A DNA stretch of 49,322 bases, from positions 56,596 through 105,917 of the forward strand of contig JAHREW010000022.1 in assembly GCA_020883125.1 (NCBI GenBank), in the 5' to 3' direction. The notes below the pieces were generated by a model. That model had not been told where the DNA came from. It did no database searches and saw only the letters and a program-made list of their open reading frames with translations. Origin of the DNA: Microcoleus sp. CAWBG506 (GTDB taxonomy: Bacteria; Cyanobacteriota; Cyanobacteriia; Cyanobacteriales; Microcoleaceae). Below, one piece after another: positions 27,097 to 36,429 of this stretch. Both the position numbers and the translations under genes were made by a program. Position 1 is the stretch's first letter, and every line of letters begins with the position of its first letter.

Positions 27097-29910
27097 ATGT
27101 TTAAAAATCTGCTCGGCGATCCCAACGCACGCAAGCTTAGAAAATTTCAGCCTTGGGTAGCTGATATCACAATCTTAGAAGAAGAAATCCGCGCCCTAAC
27201 AGACGAGCAACTCAGAGGTAAAACTGCTGAGTTTAAACAACGTCTGGCGAAAGCTAAGTCTCTCAACGACGAAAAAGAGATTCTAGACGAGATCTTGCCA
27301 GAAGCTTTTGCGGTGGTGCGGGAAGCGGGACAGCGAGTTTTAGGAATGCGCCACTTTGATGTGCAACTTCTGGGCGGCATCATCCTGCACAAAGGTCAAA
27401 TTGCCGAAATGAAAACCGGTGAAGGAAAAACTCTGGTAGCGACACTGCCAGCATACCTCAACGCCCTCAACGGCAAAGGGGTACACATCATCACCGTCAA
27501 CGATTATCTGGCGAGGCGGGACGCGGAATGGATGGGGCAGGTGCACCGGTTCCTGGGATTGAGTGTGGGACTGATTCAGCAGGGCATGGATCAGGCGGAA
27601 CGAAAGAAAAACTATAACTGTGATATCACCTACGCGACTAACAGCGAGGTGGGCTTTGACTATCTGCGGGATAACATGGCTACTGTCATGGAAGAGGTAG
27701 TGCAGCGTCCTTTTAATTTCTGCGTGATTGACGAGGTGGACTCGGTGCTAATCGATGAAGCCCGGACACCTCTGATTATTTCCGGCCAAGTGGATCGCCC
27801 CAGCGAGAAGTACATCCGGGCCTCTGAGGTAGCGGCCGCCCTGAGAAAGGAAAATGAAGAACATTACGAAGTTGACGAAAAGGCTCGGAATGTGCTATTG
27901 ACGGATGAAGGATTTGGGGAAGCTGAGCGTTTGTTGGGAGTTACGGATTTGTATGACCCGGCAGATCCTTGGGCGCACTATATTTTTAATGCGATTAAGG
28001 CGAAGGAATTGTTTATCAAGGATGTCAACTACATCGTCCGTGAGAATGAGGTGGTGATTGTTGATGAGTTTACGGGGCGGGTGATGCCGGGACGGCGCTG
28101 GAGTGATGGTTTGCATCAGGCGATCGAAGCGAAGGAACGGGCGGAAATTCAGCCGGAAACTCAGACGTTGGCGACGATTACCTATCAAAATTTCTTTTTG
28201 CTTTATCCGAAGCTGTCGGGGATGACTGGGACGGCGAAGACGGAAGAGGCGGAGTTTGGCAAGATTTATAATCTGGAAGTGACGCTGATTCCGACAAACC
28301 GGATTCCAAGCCGTAAAGACCTGTCGGATATGGTTTACAAAACAGAAAATGGTAAGTGGAATGCTATAGCCCAAGAATGCGCGGAAATGCACGGCCAAGG
28401 CCGCCCGGTGCTGGTGGGTACTACGAGTATCGAAAAGTCGGAATTGCTGTCGAGGTTGCTGACGGAACTGAGGATTCCTCACAACTTGCTGAATGCTAAA
28501 CCAGAAAATGTGGAACGAGAGTCGGAAATCATTGCTCAAGCCGGACGCAAGGGTGCGGTGACGATCGCCACTAACATGGCTGGCCGCGGTACTGATATTA
28601 TTTTGGGGGGGAATTCCGAGTATATGGGGCGGTTGAAATTGCGGGAGTATTTGATGCCCCGGATTGTGAGGCCCGATGATGAGGAAGGATTTGTACCCGT
28701 ACAAGTGCCGGGTATTAGTGGCAGGCCCGCTGCTCAAGGTTTTGCTCCGACTAAGAAAAAGATGAAGTCTTGGAAGGCTTCAGCGCAGATTTTCCCGACA
28801 GAAATCTCGAAAAATGCCGAACAAATGTTGAAGGTGGCGGTGGATTTGGCTGTCAAGGAATACGGGGAGCGATCGCTCTCGGAATTGGAAGCAGATGATA
28901 AAATCGCTGTAGCTTCGGAAAAAGCGCCGACAAATGACCCAGTAATTCAAAAACTGCGGGAAGTTTACAAATTAATTCGCAGCGAATACGAAGCTTTTAC
29001 CAGCACCGAACATGATGAAGTTGTGAACTTCGGAGGCCTCCACGTCATCGGTACAGAACGCCACGAATCGCGGCGGATTGACAATCAGTTGCGCGGCCGC
29101 GCGGGACGCCAGGGAGACCCTGGTTCTACTCGGTTTTTCTTGAGTTTGGAAGATAATTTGCTGAGGATTTTTGGTGGGGAACGGGTGGCTGGTTTGATGA
29201 AAGCTTTTGGGGTAGAGGAAGATATGCCGATCGAATCGGGAATGCTAACTCGTTCCCTCGAAGGAGCTCAGAAAAAAGTTGAAACCTACTATTATGACAT
29301 CCGCAAACAGGTGTTTGAATACGACGAAGTGATGAACAATCAGCGTCGAGCAATCTATGCCGAACGCCGTCGGGTATTAGAAGGTTTGGACTCAAAGGAA
29401 CAGGTGATTAAGTATGCAGAACAGACAATGGACGACATTGTGGGAGCATACATCAATCCCGATTTACCTTCGGAAGAGTGGGAACTTGACAAACTTGTCA
29501 GCAAGGTGAAGGAATTTGTTTATTTGCTGGCTGACATGACACCGGATCAACTAGAAGATTTGTCAGTAGAAGAAACTAAGACTTTCCTCCACGAACAAGT
29601 TCGCAATGCTTACGACATGAAAGAATCGGAAGTGAATGCAATCCGAGCAGATTTGATGCGAGATGCGGAACGGTTCTTTATTTTGCAGCAAATTGATACT
29701 TTGTGGCGGGAACACTTGCAACAAATGGATGCTTTGCGCGAGTCTGTCGGGCTGCGCGGTTACGGCCAAAAAGACCCGTTAATCGAGTACAAAACAGAAG
29801 GTTACGAGCTGTTTTTGGATATGATGACGGATATTCGCCGCAACGTGGTTTATTCGCTGTTCCAATTCCAGCCGCAGCCGGCAATGCAAGTTTCGACAGA
29901 GATGGTTTGA
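27097..29910 (+). CDS. secA: Preprotein translocase ATPase subunit
   Basis: ATP-driven motor that pushes preproteins through SecYEG in plasma and thylakoid membranes. 937 residues, full length. Walker A TGEGKT at 107-112, Walker B region [13 protein letters not shown], preprotein-binding domain, [10 protein letters not shown] motif, [11 protein letters not shown] (motif VI) and the C-terminal helical scaffold. The insert before the second half (about residues 525-570, [15 protein letters not shown]) and the lack of a C-terminal zinc-binding Cys motif both fit cyanobacterial/plastid SecA as I know it. ATG at 27097. Single-gene unit. Confidence 0.98.
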   Translation: MFKNLLGDPNARKLRKFQPWVADITILEEEIRALTDEQLRGKTAEFKQRLAKAKSLNDEKEILDEILPEAFAVVREAGQRVLGMRHFDVQLLGGIILHKGQIAEMKTGEGKTLVATLPAYLNALNGKGVHIITVNDYLARRDAEWMGQVHRFLGLSVGLIQQGMDQAERKKNYNCDITYATNSEVGFDYLRDNMATVMEEVVQRPFNFCVIDEVDSVLIDEARTPLIISGQVDRPSEKYIRASEVAAALRKENEEHYEVDEKARNVLLTDEGFGEAERLLGVTDLYDPADPWAHYIFNAIKAKELFIKDVNYIVRENEVVIVDEFTGRVMPGRRWSDGLHQAIEAKERAEIQPETQTLATITYQNFFLLYPKLSGMTGTAKTEEAEFGKIYNLEVTLIPTNRIPSRKDLSDMVYKTENGKWNAIAQECAEMHGQGRPVLVGTTSIEKSELLSRLLTELRIPHNLLNAKPENVERESEIIAQAGRKGAVTIATNMAGRGTDIILGGNSEYMGRLKLREYLMPRIVRPDDEEGFVPVQVPGISGRPAAQGFAPTKKKMKSWKASAQIFPTEISKNAEQMLKVAVDLAVKEYGERSLSELEADDKIAVASEKAPTNDPVIQKLREVYKLIRSEYEAFTSTEHDEVVNFGGLHVIGTERHESRRIDNQLRGRAGRQGDPGSTRFFLSLEDNLLRIFGGERVAGLMKAFGVEEDMPIESGMLTRSLEGAQKKVETYYYDIRKQVFEYDEVMNNQRRAIYAERRRVLEGLDSKEQVIKYAEQTMDDIVGAYINPDLPSEEWELDKLVSKVKEFVYLLADMTPDQLEDLSVEETKTFLHEQVRNAYDMKESEVNAIRADLMRDAERFFILQQIDTLWREHLQQMDALRESVGLRGYGQKDPLIEYKTEGYELFLDMMTDIRRNVVYSLFQFQPQPAMQVSTEMV

Positions 29911-29937
29911 CAATAGTTAATGGTTGATTGTTGACTG

Positions 29938-29999
29938 TTTTGCTCGTTCCCAGGCTCTGCCTGGGGACGCAGATCCGGAGGCTATGCTTTGCTCGTCCC
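29938..29999 (+). repeat. Interspersed repeat (CCCAGGCTCTGCCTGG family), copy 1
   Basis: GCTCGTTCCCAGGCTCTGCC followed by TGGGGACGCAGATCCGGAGG. A related copy lies reversed at about 44690-44740 (GATCGGCGTTACCAGGCAGA, GCCTGGTAACAAGC). The core is palindromic (CCAGGC..GCCTGG). Non-coding intergenic repeat. Confidence 0.75.
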
Positions 30000-30020
30000 C
30001 ATTCTCTTTACTGTTTTGTG

Positions 30021-30233
30021 ATGCTAGGAATTTTATTATTCCTCTCTTACGCAGAGGGCAAGCGATACCAGCTAGGTATTATAGCTTCCTTTATGATGCT
30101 GCTAATTGTTTTTACTCCCCTCTGGTCTTTCCTTGACAGAAAATATAATGTCAGAATTAACTGGCTAGTCAAGCTTATTTTATGGATTTGTTGTTACGGA
30201 TTGCTGGGTGCAAACATTAATGTAGTTGGTTAA
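30021..30233 (+). CDS. Possible small membrane protein
   Basis: 70 residues from ATG 30021 (MLGILLFLSYAEG...), with two or three hydrophobic segments (about 1-8, 14-31, 49-70) separated by DRKYNVRINW, so a small membrane protein is plausible. The frame is open from 29928, but the extra N-terminal residues are encoded by the interspersed repeat and are unlikely to be native. No strong Shine-Dalgarno. I recognise no family. It lies between secA and the convergent DUF3288 gene. Confidence 0.4.
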   Translation: MLGILLFLSYAEGKRYQLGIIASFMMLLIVFTPLWSFLDRKYNVRINWLVKLILWICCYGLLGANINVVG

Positions 30234-30254
30234 AAGTCTCAAGCAAATTTGAGA

Positions 30255-30548
30255 TTAAACCCAATCTTCTTGGTCGCTTTTTTGTTTCCTGTAAACTTCA
30301 CCTTTGGTGTGAATTTTCCGGGTTTGTTCGTAAAGACTTTCTGGTGTAAGATTCCATTTTTCCAGGACTTTTTCCAAGTCTTTTTGGATATCTCTAGCGC
30401 CGGGAAAGCCGCGGTAACGAATTTTTAGTCTGGCTAATTCTGATAAATTGTAGTCGGTGGCTTCTCCTGCTAATAAAGTATCGACTGTAGCGCGATCGCG
30501 TCGATATTGCGGATGCTGCTGATCTTGAGTTTTTTCTATGGAATCCAT
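30255..30548 (-). CDS. DUF3288 family protein
   Basis: 97 residues matching the cyanobacterial DUF3288 family as I know it: KTQDQQHPQYRRDR start, LLAGEATDYNLSELARLKIRYRGFPGARDIQKDLEKVLEKW core and a polar KQKSDQEDWV tail. Small soluble helical protein, function unknown. I chose ATG 30548 (MDSIEKTQDQ); the frame extends to 30575 but those nine residues are not family-like. A GGGCGGGTTT/AAACCCGCCC palindromic repeat (30586-30645) lies just upstream, so the promoter must be within or beyond it. Confidence 0.85.
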   Translation of the reverse strand: MDSIEKTQDQQHPQYRRDRATVDTLLAGEATDYNLSELARLKIRYRGFPGARDIQKDLEKVLEKWNLTPESLYEQTRKIHTKGEVYRKQKSDQEDWV

Positions 30549-30585
30549 ACTAAGTAAGTGGGTACAAATAAACATTACATAGGAG

Positions 30586-30645
30586 CGGGCGGGTTTAGGA
30601 GATTATTAGTTTTAGGCTATTATGGTTGGTAAAACCCGCCCCTAC
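30586..30645. repeat. Palindromic GGGCGGGTTT repeat
   Basis: GCGGGCGGGTTTAGG (from 30586) and AAAACCCGCCCCTAC (to 30645) form an imperfect inverted repeat about 60 bp long. It is related to the repeats at 1-357. Interspersed copy C of the ACCGCAGAGG family follows at about 30680-30775 on the minus strand. Confidence 0.7.
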
Positions 30646-30879
30646 AATTCATGTTCTTCTATTATTGGTTTTTTGCGTTTAATATCAAATCCTCTCTTCA
30701 TCGGAATTATTCATCTCTCTATTCTCGGACTCTGTGTCCTCTGTGTTCTCTGCGGTAAAATAATTCCGATCCAACGTTAATGAATAATTCTAACCAGAGT
30801 CCCGACTTTGCAGCAGAAGTCGGGACTCTCAAAAAACAGCGTTTCACTGAAGGGATTCTAACTCCGAGCGATCGCGCAA

Positions 30880-33009
30880 TCAAGGAGAAAGCCGCCACAC
30901 CTTAATCGTGTCATCAAAACTACCACTGACGAGAGTTTGATCTTGAGGATTAAAAGCCAATTCTACCCAAGTAGTATGACCTTTAAGCGTACCAGTCATT
31001 TCCCCAGTATTCGTCTGCCACAGCTTGATAATGCCGCTCAAGTCGCTGCTGGCCAACTTGTCACCATTGGGACTAAAAGCTAGAGACTGAATTCGATCGG
31101 CATGGCCAATCAAAGTCCGCAATAAAGAACCCTTGGGCTGTGGAGAATCATGACTTACTTTGATGTTCCAACTAAAATCATGAGACTCAAGGCGATCGGA
31201 ATTGTCTGTAAAATTCGGTAACGGAGAATCCCCAGGTAAAGGAGACTCATGATTAGGACTAATATCCCACAACTTCACAGTCTTGTCCCAACTACCACTG
31301 GCGAGAGTTTGACCATCGGGGCTGATAGCAAGAGACCAAACGGCGTCAGAATGACCAATGAGAGTCTGTTTCAATTCGCCAGTCTGGCAGTTCCAAAGCT
31401 TGATAGTACCATCGCTGTTGCCAGTAGCTAGAGTTTGTCGATCGGGACTGAAAGCCACCGACTGTACCTCATCGGAAAGCCCTTTAAAAGCTTCTAACTC
31501 AACAGCGTCGTCTACTTGCCACAATTTCAAAGTTTTGTCCTTACCGACACTGGCAATTACCGTACCATCGGGACTGAAAGCCACCGAGAACACGCCATCT
31601 TTGTGTCCTTCCCAACTCCGAATCAACTTGCCGGTGTAGAGATTCCACAATTTAATTGTATTATCAGCACCGCCGCTGGCGATCGTCCGGCCATCAGGAC
31701 TAACAGCCACGGACCACACCGGGCCGGAATGTCCGCCTAAAACCTTGAGCACTTTGCCGTGACGCTTGTGCAGGAGGCGAATTGTCCCGTCGTTATTACC
31801 ACTGACTATGGCGCGACCGTTGGGGGTGACAGCCACTGCCCAAACAGGGTTTTTGTCAAGAGTCGTCAGAGTTCGCACCGCAGCAGGTTCTGGTGATGTC
31901 TGAGGCTGGAAATCGGACATGGGCGGGGGATTGAACCGAATTTCAGGAATAGTAGCAGGTTCTTGATAAGTGAAAGCCTGGGGCTGGGGAGATTGGAAAC
32001 GAGAACCCAGAACCAGGGATAGCAAGCCGACAACCGCGCCAGCCCAAGCGCCTAAAGTCCACTGTGGCTGGCCCAGAATCAGATCCATCGATGTCGGGCC
32101 ATGTTTGATGTCTTGGAGAATTGCCGAGGCTGTGGGATAGCGTTTCGAGGTTTCGCGTTGCACCATGCGATCGAGAATGCAGCCTAGTCTTGCCGAAACC
32201 GGCACTTTCAAATAATGCCGCCAGGCCCAGCTATCTGCTTTGAGATCAAACAAATCAAAGGGTGACATTCCCGTTAGCAAATGAATGCAGGTGATGCCTA
32301 AACTATAGATATCGCTGCTGGGAATAGCTTGACCTTGAATTTGTTCTGGGGCTGCGTATTCAGCAGCACCAGTGGCTGTGGCTGTTTTCATGGGGCCGCT
32401 GTTAGCGGCAATTGCTGAGCCGAAATCGACTAAAACTAGACCTCCGAGATTTTCCTTTTCTCCCAAAGCAGGGACTGCTTGAGAGGATTTGCGGTGAATA
32501 ATAATATTGGATGGTTTGATATCTCGGTGAATCAGTTGATGGTCGTGAACAAATTGCAGTACGGGCAACAATTCGCTCAGGATATACCAAATGTGAATTT
32601 CTTTAAAAACACCTTTTTCCAAGAGTTGGGTGGCCAAATTGCGACCTTCGATGTATTCTTGTACCAAATACTGGCTGGAGTCGAGTTCAAAAGATGCCAG
32701 TAGTTTTGGTATTTGGGGATGTTTTCCCAACTCATCGACGGCCCAGTCAGGGGCGCGAAATGTGGGATTTCGTGGTTTTTGACCGTCAGCGACTGTTTCC
32801 GCCACGAAAAATTGTTGAATTACGCAACGGGGTTGGGAAGGTTGGTCTTCATCTACTGCTAAAAAGGTGCGGGTTGTGAGACTTTCACCTAGGGTGTGAA
32901 AGACTCGGTAGCGCCCTTTTAGTAGCAAATTCGAGCCACAACTTTTGCATACTGTAGCGCGATCGAGATTTTGGGGGTGAGGACAATGGGAATTGATGCA
33001 GTAACTCAT
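30880..33009 (-). CDS. Zinc-ribbon kinase-like protein (catalytic Lys lost) with WD40 propeller
   Basis: Same design as the protein at 15103: four-Cys ribbon (C4, C9, C21, C24), kinase fold, a membrane helix (about 325-345) and seven WD40 blades from about 392, with a Pro/Ser insert between blades 5 and 6. HRDIKPSN (161-168) and DFG (195-197) are kept. However, the glycine loop reads LGESLTTRTF (40-49) with no GxGxxG, and the VAIK-type Lys is Gln65 (RCVIQQFF; codon CAA). The helix-C region (FRAPDWAVDELGKH) shows no clear partner Glu. It is likely a pseudokinase or an atypical ATP binder. ATG at 33009 gives the standard MSYCxNxxC start. A sensor or scaffold role is inferred. Confidence 0.92.
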   Translation of the reverse strand: MSYCINSHCPHPQNLDRATVCKSCGSNLLLKGRYRVFHTLGESLTTRTFLAVDEDQPSQPRCVIQQFFVAETVADGQKPRNPTFRAPDWAVDELGKHPQIPKLLASFELDSSQYLVQEYIEGRNLATQLLEKGVFKEIHIWYILSELLPVLQFVHDHQLIHRDIKPSNIIIHRKSSQAVPALGEKENLGGLVLVDFGSAIAANSGPMKTATATGAAEYAAPEQIQGQAIPSSDIYSLGITCIHLLTGMSPFDLFDLKADSWAWRHYLKVPVSARLGCILDRMVQRETSKRYPTASAILQDIKHGPTSMDLILGQPQWTLGAWAGAVVGLLSLVLGSRFQSPQPQAFTYQEPATIPEIRFNPPPMSDFQPQTSPEPAAVRTLTTLDKNPVWAVAVTPNGRAIVSGNNDGTIRLLHKRHGKVLKVLGGHSGPVWSVAVSPDGRTIASGGADNTIKLWNLYTGKLIRSWEGHKDGVFSVAFSPDGTVIASVGKDKTLKLWQVDDAVELEAFKGLSDEVQSVAFSPDRQTLATGNSDGTIKLWNCQTGELKQTLIGHSDAVWSLAISPDGQTLASGSWDKTVKLWDISPNHESPLPGDSPLPNFTDNSDRLESHDFSWNIKVSHDSPQPKGSLLRTLIGHADRIQSLAFSPNGDKLASSDLSGIIKLWQTNTGEMTGTLKGHTTWVELAFNPQDQTLVSGSFDDTIKVWRLSP

Positions 33010-33457
33010 TTGTCTTTCCGCTGGAGACCCCCATCCGACTCTGGTTAGTGGGGGAGGAAAGCGGGGCGGTGGGTGCCGCTTCCTGTGGGCAAATTAAATG
33101 ATTGCAATATTTGTTCTATGATAATTGTTTCCCAGATTTTAGCCACTATTACCAAGGTCGATCGCGCGTAAAATATTATTACTGACCGCAAGCTGCTGGG
33201 CTAGAGCCCCCAGATTCCTCCCTAGGCTCAAATCGTCAATCTCCCATCTCAAATCCATGGAGTTTCCTATGAGGGCTGTTTAATATGTCGATCGCCCCCT
33301 GGTTGTGAAATTGTTGGGTTTTAGTAACATTACGTTATAATTTATTGGTGATTTGGCCGCGAAATAGTCGCTTCTTGGCGCTGTGTTCGCTGAACACTGC
33401 TGGATAACTTGTTGAATATTCTCGAACCAGTAATTTACTAAATTTTAACTATTACTT
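33010..33457. other. Intergenic region between kinase-like gene and msrP
   Basis: 448 bp between divergent genes. A G-rich stretch (GGGGGAGGAAAGCGGGGCGGTGGG at about 33048-33072) lies in the leader of the kinase-like gene. HIP1-related CGATCG sites occur. No RNA gene or convincing ORF was seen. Promoters of both genes must lie here; none is assigned. Confidence 0.45.
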
Positions 33458-34441
33458 ATGCCGTTGATTCGTATTCCAAAATCCTGGGAAATTCTCGATC
33501 GAGAAATTACTCCAGAAAGCGTCTTTCTCAACCGTCGTCGGTTTATGACTAATTTAATTGGAGTCGGTGTCACTGCTTCACTCCTGCCACTTGCGGGCTG
33601 CAAGAGCAATTCTGGAGCGAATACAGCTTTGGAACAAACAGCAACTCAAGCATATTCCGGCTTAACCCGCAATCCAGCTTTCGCTAAAGTCGATCGCACA
33701 ATTACAGACGAAGCCCTAGCGACAAAATACAATAACTTTTATGAATACGGCGGCACAAAATCTATTTGGGAAGCAGCCCAAGCCTTACCAACCGAAAACT
33801 GGAAAGTAGAAGTTACAGGTTTAGTAAAAAATCCCCGCATTTATGACATTGACGAACTCTCCAAAAAATTCCCCATCGAAGAAAGAGTCTATCGATTTCG
33901 GTGCGTAGAAGCCTGGGCGATGGTAGTTCCCTGGGTAGGATTTCCGATGAAATTGCTGATGGCGGATGTCGAACCCACGTCAAAGGCAAAATTTGTTCGC
34001 TTCACATCTTTTTACGACTCCAAAATTACTCCCGGCCCCGGTTTGATGTCGCAATTTTATCCTTGGCCTTATACCGAGGGAATGCGAATCGAAGAAATGG
34101 CGAACGATTTAGCCTTTTTTGCCACAGGTTTGTACGGCAGAAAACTACCTAAGCAAAATGGCGCACCACTGCGGCAAGTAATTCCTTGGAAGTACGGTTT
34201 TAAAGGTGCAAAATCCATTGTTAAAATTGAATTTGTCGAGAAACAGCCAGCGACTTTTTGGAATACAATCGGTCCGAACGAATACGGTTTTGAGGCTAAT
34301 GTCGAACCCGACAAACCACACCCCAGATGGTCACAAGCCAGCGAACGAGTAGTCGGCCCCGGTAACAGTTGGTCGTGGGAAACTCGCCCAACTTTGCCCT
34401 ATAATGGTTACGGCGAATATGTAGCTAGTTTGTACAGTTAA
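33458..34441 (+). CDS. msrP: Protein-methionine-sulfoxide reductase catalytic subunit (molybdoenzyme)
   Basis: Periplasmic Mo-molybdopterin enzyme (YedY/MsrP) that reduces oxidised methionines in exported proteins. Twin-arginine signal NRRRFM at 25-30, then a hydrophobic stretch ending LLPLAGC (42-48). The molybdenum ligand is Cys150 in YRFRCVEAW, followed by WVGFPMKLL; RQVIPWKYGFKGAKSI and the Trp-rich C-terminal region are family hallmarks. 327 residues, usual length. LAGC is also a perfect lipobox, so the mature protein may be lipid-anchored at Cys48. The haem partner msrQ is not in the window. ATG at 33458, no strong Shine-Dalgarno. Confidence 0.94.
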   Translation: MPLIRIPKSWEILDREITPESVFLNRRRFMTNLIGVGVTASLLPLAGCKSNSGANTALEQTATQAYSGLTRNPAFAKVDRTITDEALATKYNNFYEYGGTKSIWEAAQALPTENWKVEVTGLVKNPRIYDIDELSKKFPIEERVYRFRCVEAWAMVVPWVGFPMKLLMADVEPTSKAKFVRFTSFYDSKITPGPGLMSQFYPWPYTEGMRIEEMANDLAFFATGLYGRKLPKQNGAPLRQVIPWKYGFKGAKSIVKIEFVEKQPATFWNTIGPNEYGFEANVEPDKPHPRWSQASERVVGPGNSWSWETRPTLPYNGYGEYVASLYS

Positions 34442-34505
34442 TTACCCCAAATTTCAGGTCAATCTGCAAGGGGGAACGGGGGGCAATTTTCGCCCCCATA
34501 ACAAC

Positions 34506-34565
34506 AAATTTCTCTCTTTCTCTCGATCTGCGCCCTCTGCGTTCTCTGCGGTTAAAAAAAATCTG
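34506..34565 (-). repeat. Interspersed repeat (ACCGCAGAGG family), copy D
   Basis: Read on the minus strand it gives TTAACCGCAGAGAACGCAGA followed by GGGCGCAGATCGAGAGAAAGA. This is a shorter member of the family also found near 9880, 19118 and 30680. It fills the gap between convergent msrP and the glycosyltransferase gene. Confidence 0.7.
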
Positions 34566-34586
34566 GAAAAATTGCTGAATCTACAT

Positions 34587-35687
34587 TTAAACTGATATAA
34601 ATTCCCGCTCCCATTGTTGAGCGACTTTATCCCAGCCAAATGAATCTTTAAGAGCTAATGCTTCCTGTCTTAAAGATTCTTGTTGATCGGGATTTTTTAG
34701 CAAATCTATCACGGCTTCAATAAAAGCATTATTAGTTTCCTCATCCCCAGCAGGGCCTTGAATTCTGATACCTGATTTCACGGTGTCATCCAAACCTGCG
34801 TAAGTTGTTACTACAGGAACACAACCAGCAGCTTGAGCTTTCCAAGCACTAATACAGAAAATCTCCGCAGCAGTATGACAAGGATAAACCCAGATACCAG
34901 ATTGGAATAATTGTTTAACTAACTCCTTGTGTCCAATTCTGCCATGTTCATAGACATTTTTCTGATCGAAAAGTTGTAAAAGTTGTTTCTTTTTATCTGG
35001 TAATTGTGGAAACCTATCAATATAGGGTGAATTAATTAAAGCATCAACTCCTTGCCAACCATAAAAAATATGTAATTCAACATCTGGCACTTCTTTGAGA
35101 ACCGCATCCCATTGAGTAAGTAAATTTTCAATACCTCTTGTATAATCACTAATCGAAATTAGTCTCTTGGGATTTCTAGCAATTCCTGTTAAATGGAAAT
35201 CTTCGAGATTAATCCCATTGGTTGTTAAAAATATCTTGTCTTCAGGAATCCAGTCGGGCAGAAGAGATTTATGAAAATTTGACAACATAAAAATTTTGTC
35301 AAAACTTGCCAGAAATTCTAAACGCTGAGACTCTGCAACTGGAGGAAATAATTGCGGGTTGTCGTGCATCCACACCGCTGTTTTTCTGGCTTTAACTTTC
35401 ATTCGCATAGGTTGTGTCCATGTGCGATGAAAGATTAAGACATTAAAATTATCTTCGGGATTAAATTTATCAAAGGACTGATAAATTACACCATTATATT
35501 CCCCTTCCTGATCGCCACATCGATTAAAAACAGTAACGTGGTATCCTAACTTAACTAATTCTTGACTTAAATAAATGACGGCTTCTTCGCTGCCGCCAAT
35601 ACCTTTATTCACAGATAGAGGAGACCAATCTTCTAGATGAAATGGAAAATCTGCATAAATTACGATTGAGTTATTGTCCCAGTTCAT
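34587..35687 (-). CDS. Glycosyltransferase, GT4-like
   Basis: 366 residues with a GT-B fold pattern. The N-terminal Rossmann half has GIGGSEEAVIYLSQELVKLGYHVTVF (about 28-53), the Gly-rich loop that binds the acceptor side in GT4 enzymes. A His-rich segment MHDNPQLFP follows, then a second half with FLTTNGINLEDFH, the AEIFCISAWKAQAAGCVPVV stretch carrying the E-x7-type donor-binding motif, and a C-terminal helix. Probably transfers a sugar from a nucleotide donor in cell-surface polysaccharide or lipid glycosylation; donor and acceptor unknown. ATG at 35687, preceded by an A/T-rich leader. It stands alone, not in a polysaccharide cluster. Confidence 0.88.
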   Translation of the reverse strand: MNWDNNSIVIYADFPFHLEDWSPLSVNKGIGGSEEAVIYLSQELVKLGYHVTVFNRCGDQEGEYNGVIYQSFDKFNPEDNFNVLIFHRTWTQPMRMKVKARKTAVWMHDNPQLFPPVAESQRLEFLASFDKIFMLSNFHKSLLPDWIPEDKIFLTTNGINLEDFHLTGIARNPKRLISISDYTRGIENLLTQWDAVLKEVPDVELHIFYGWQGVDALINSPYIDRFPQLPDKKKQLLQLFDQKNVYEHGRIGHKELVKQLFQSGIWVYPCHTAAEIFCISAWKAQAAGCVPVVTTYAGLDDTVKSGIRIQGPAGDEETNNAFIEAVIDLLKNPDQQESLRQEALALKDSFGWDKVAQQWEREFISV

Positions 35688-36429
35688 ATTATTTTATGAT
35701 CCAAAAAATTTGACAATAAAATTATATATTTAAATTTGACATTTTGTCAAATAAGCCCCTGAATTCGGTTATTCCGTACTTGGGGCTTCCTGAGAAAGTC
35801 TGAAACCCTTATTTTAATGAGACTTAAACTTGTTTAAGGATACCTCATGTGCAAGCTGATTAGCTAAGATCAGTCAAAACCATCTCTGGAAGTCGATCGA
35901 CTGGTGGATGGGAAATATGAAATGCGCGATTCCCTACGGGATAGCTTCGCTTCACGCAGTTTAGCTTTTCCCTGTTTACTCCTTGCTGAAATTCCTGGTT
36001 TTATCGAACAAAGCAGAACATTAGGACAGCGTTCGGCGGTGCGTTTGTGGCGGCAAAGAATTAGAGAAGTCTTGCCAACTCAAGTTTAACATTCAAATCA
36101 AAATTACTAAGTTTATAGACCAATACGGTTTACTTAATACCGCGTGTCGTGAAATCCCTATAAAAAATAGACACTATTGTTTGCTGCGTTCCTCTCTTCG
36201 GACCATCTTAGTTATTGTAGGGTGCGTCAGCGGGCTGAATGTTTTGACTACTTACTCAAGAAATGGAGTCAGCTTTCATGTTTCCCGTTGATGCACTGAA
36301 ATTATTGTGCTTCATTTACCTGCTATCTGCTGTATGAAATACTCTACTTAGCAGAAGTCTCAGAATAGTTTAACGATCAAAATAATTGTATTGAATTGTA
36401 GATATATCCCGAACTATTTCTACTTCCAA
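35688..36429. other. Gene-poor region with repeat and a possible coding remnant
   Basis: 742 bp. A stem AAGCCCC/GGGGCTT spans 35753-35788. At about 35928-35960 a fragment CGCGATTCCCTACGGGATAG of a widespread cyanobacterial repeat occurs. The plus-strand frame that runs through it ends in a protein-like stretch (ending at 36089, with GQRSAVRLWRQRIREVL) that looks like the tail of a lost gene, but I cannot name it. 36090-36429 shows nothing I can assign. Confidence 0.4.

Noticed and set aside
35904..36089. 61-codon frame in the 35.7-36.4 kb gap
   Set aside because: The first part is a known type of intergenic repeat; only the last about 40 codons look protein-like, and no start or family is visible. 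Kept as a possible remnant in the intergenic entry.
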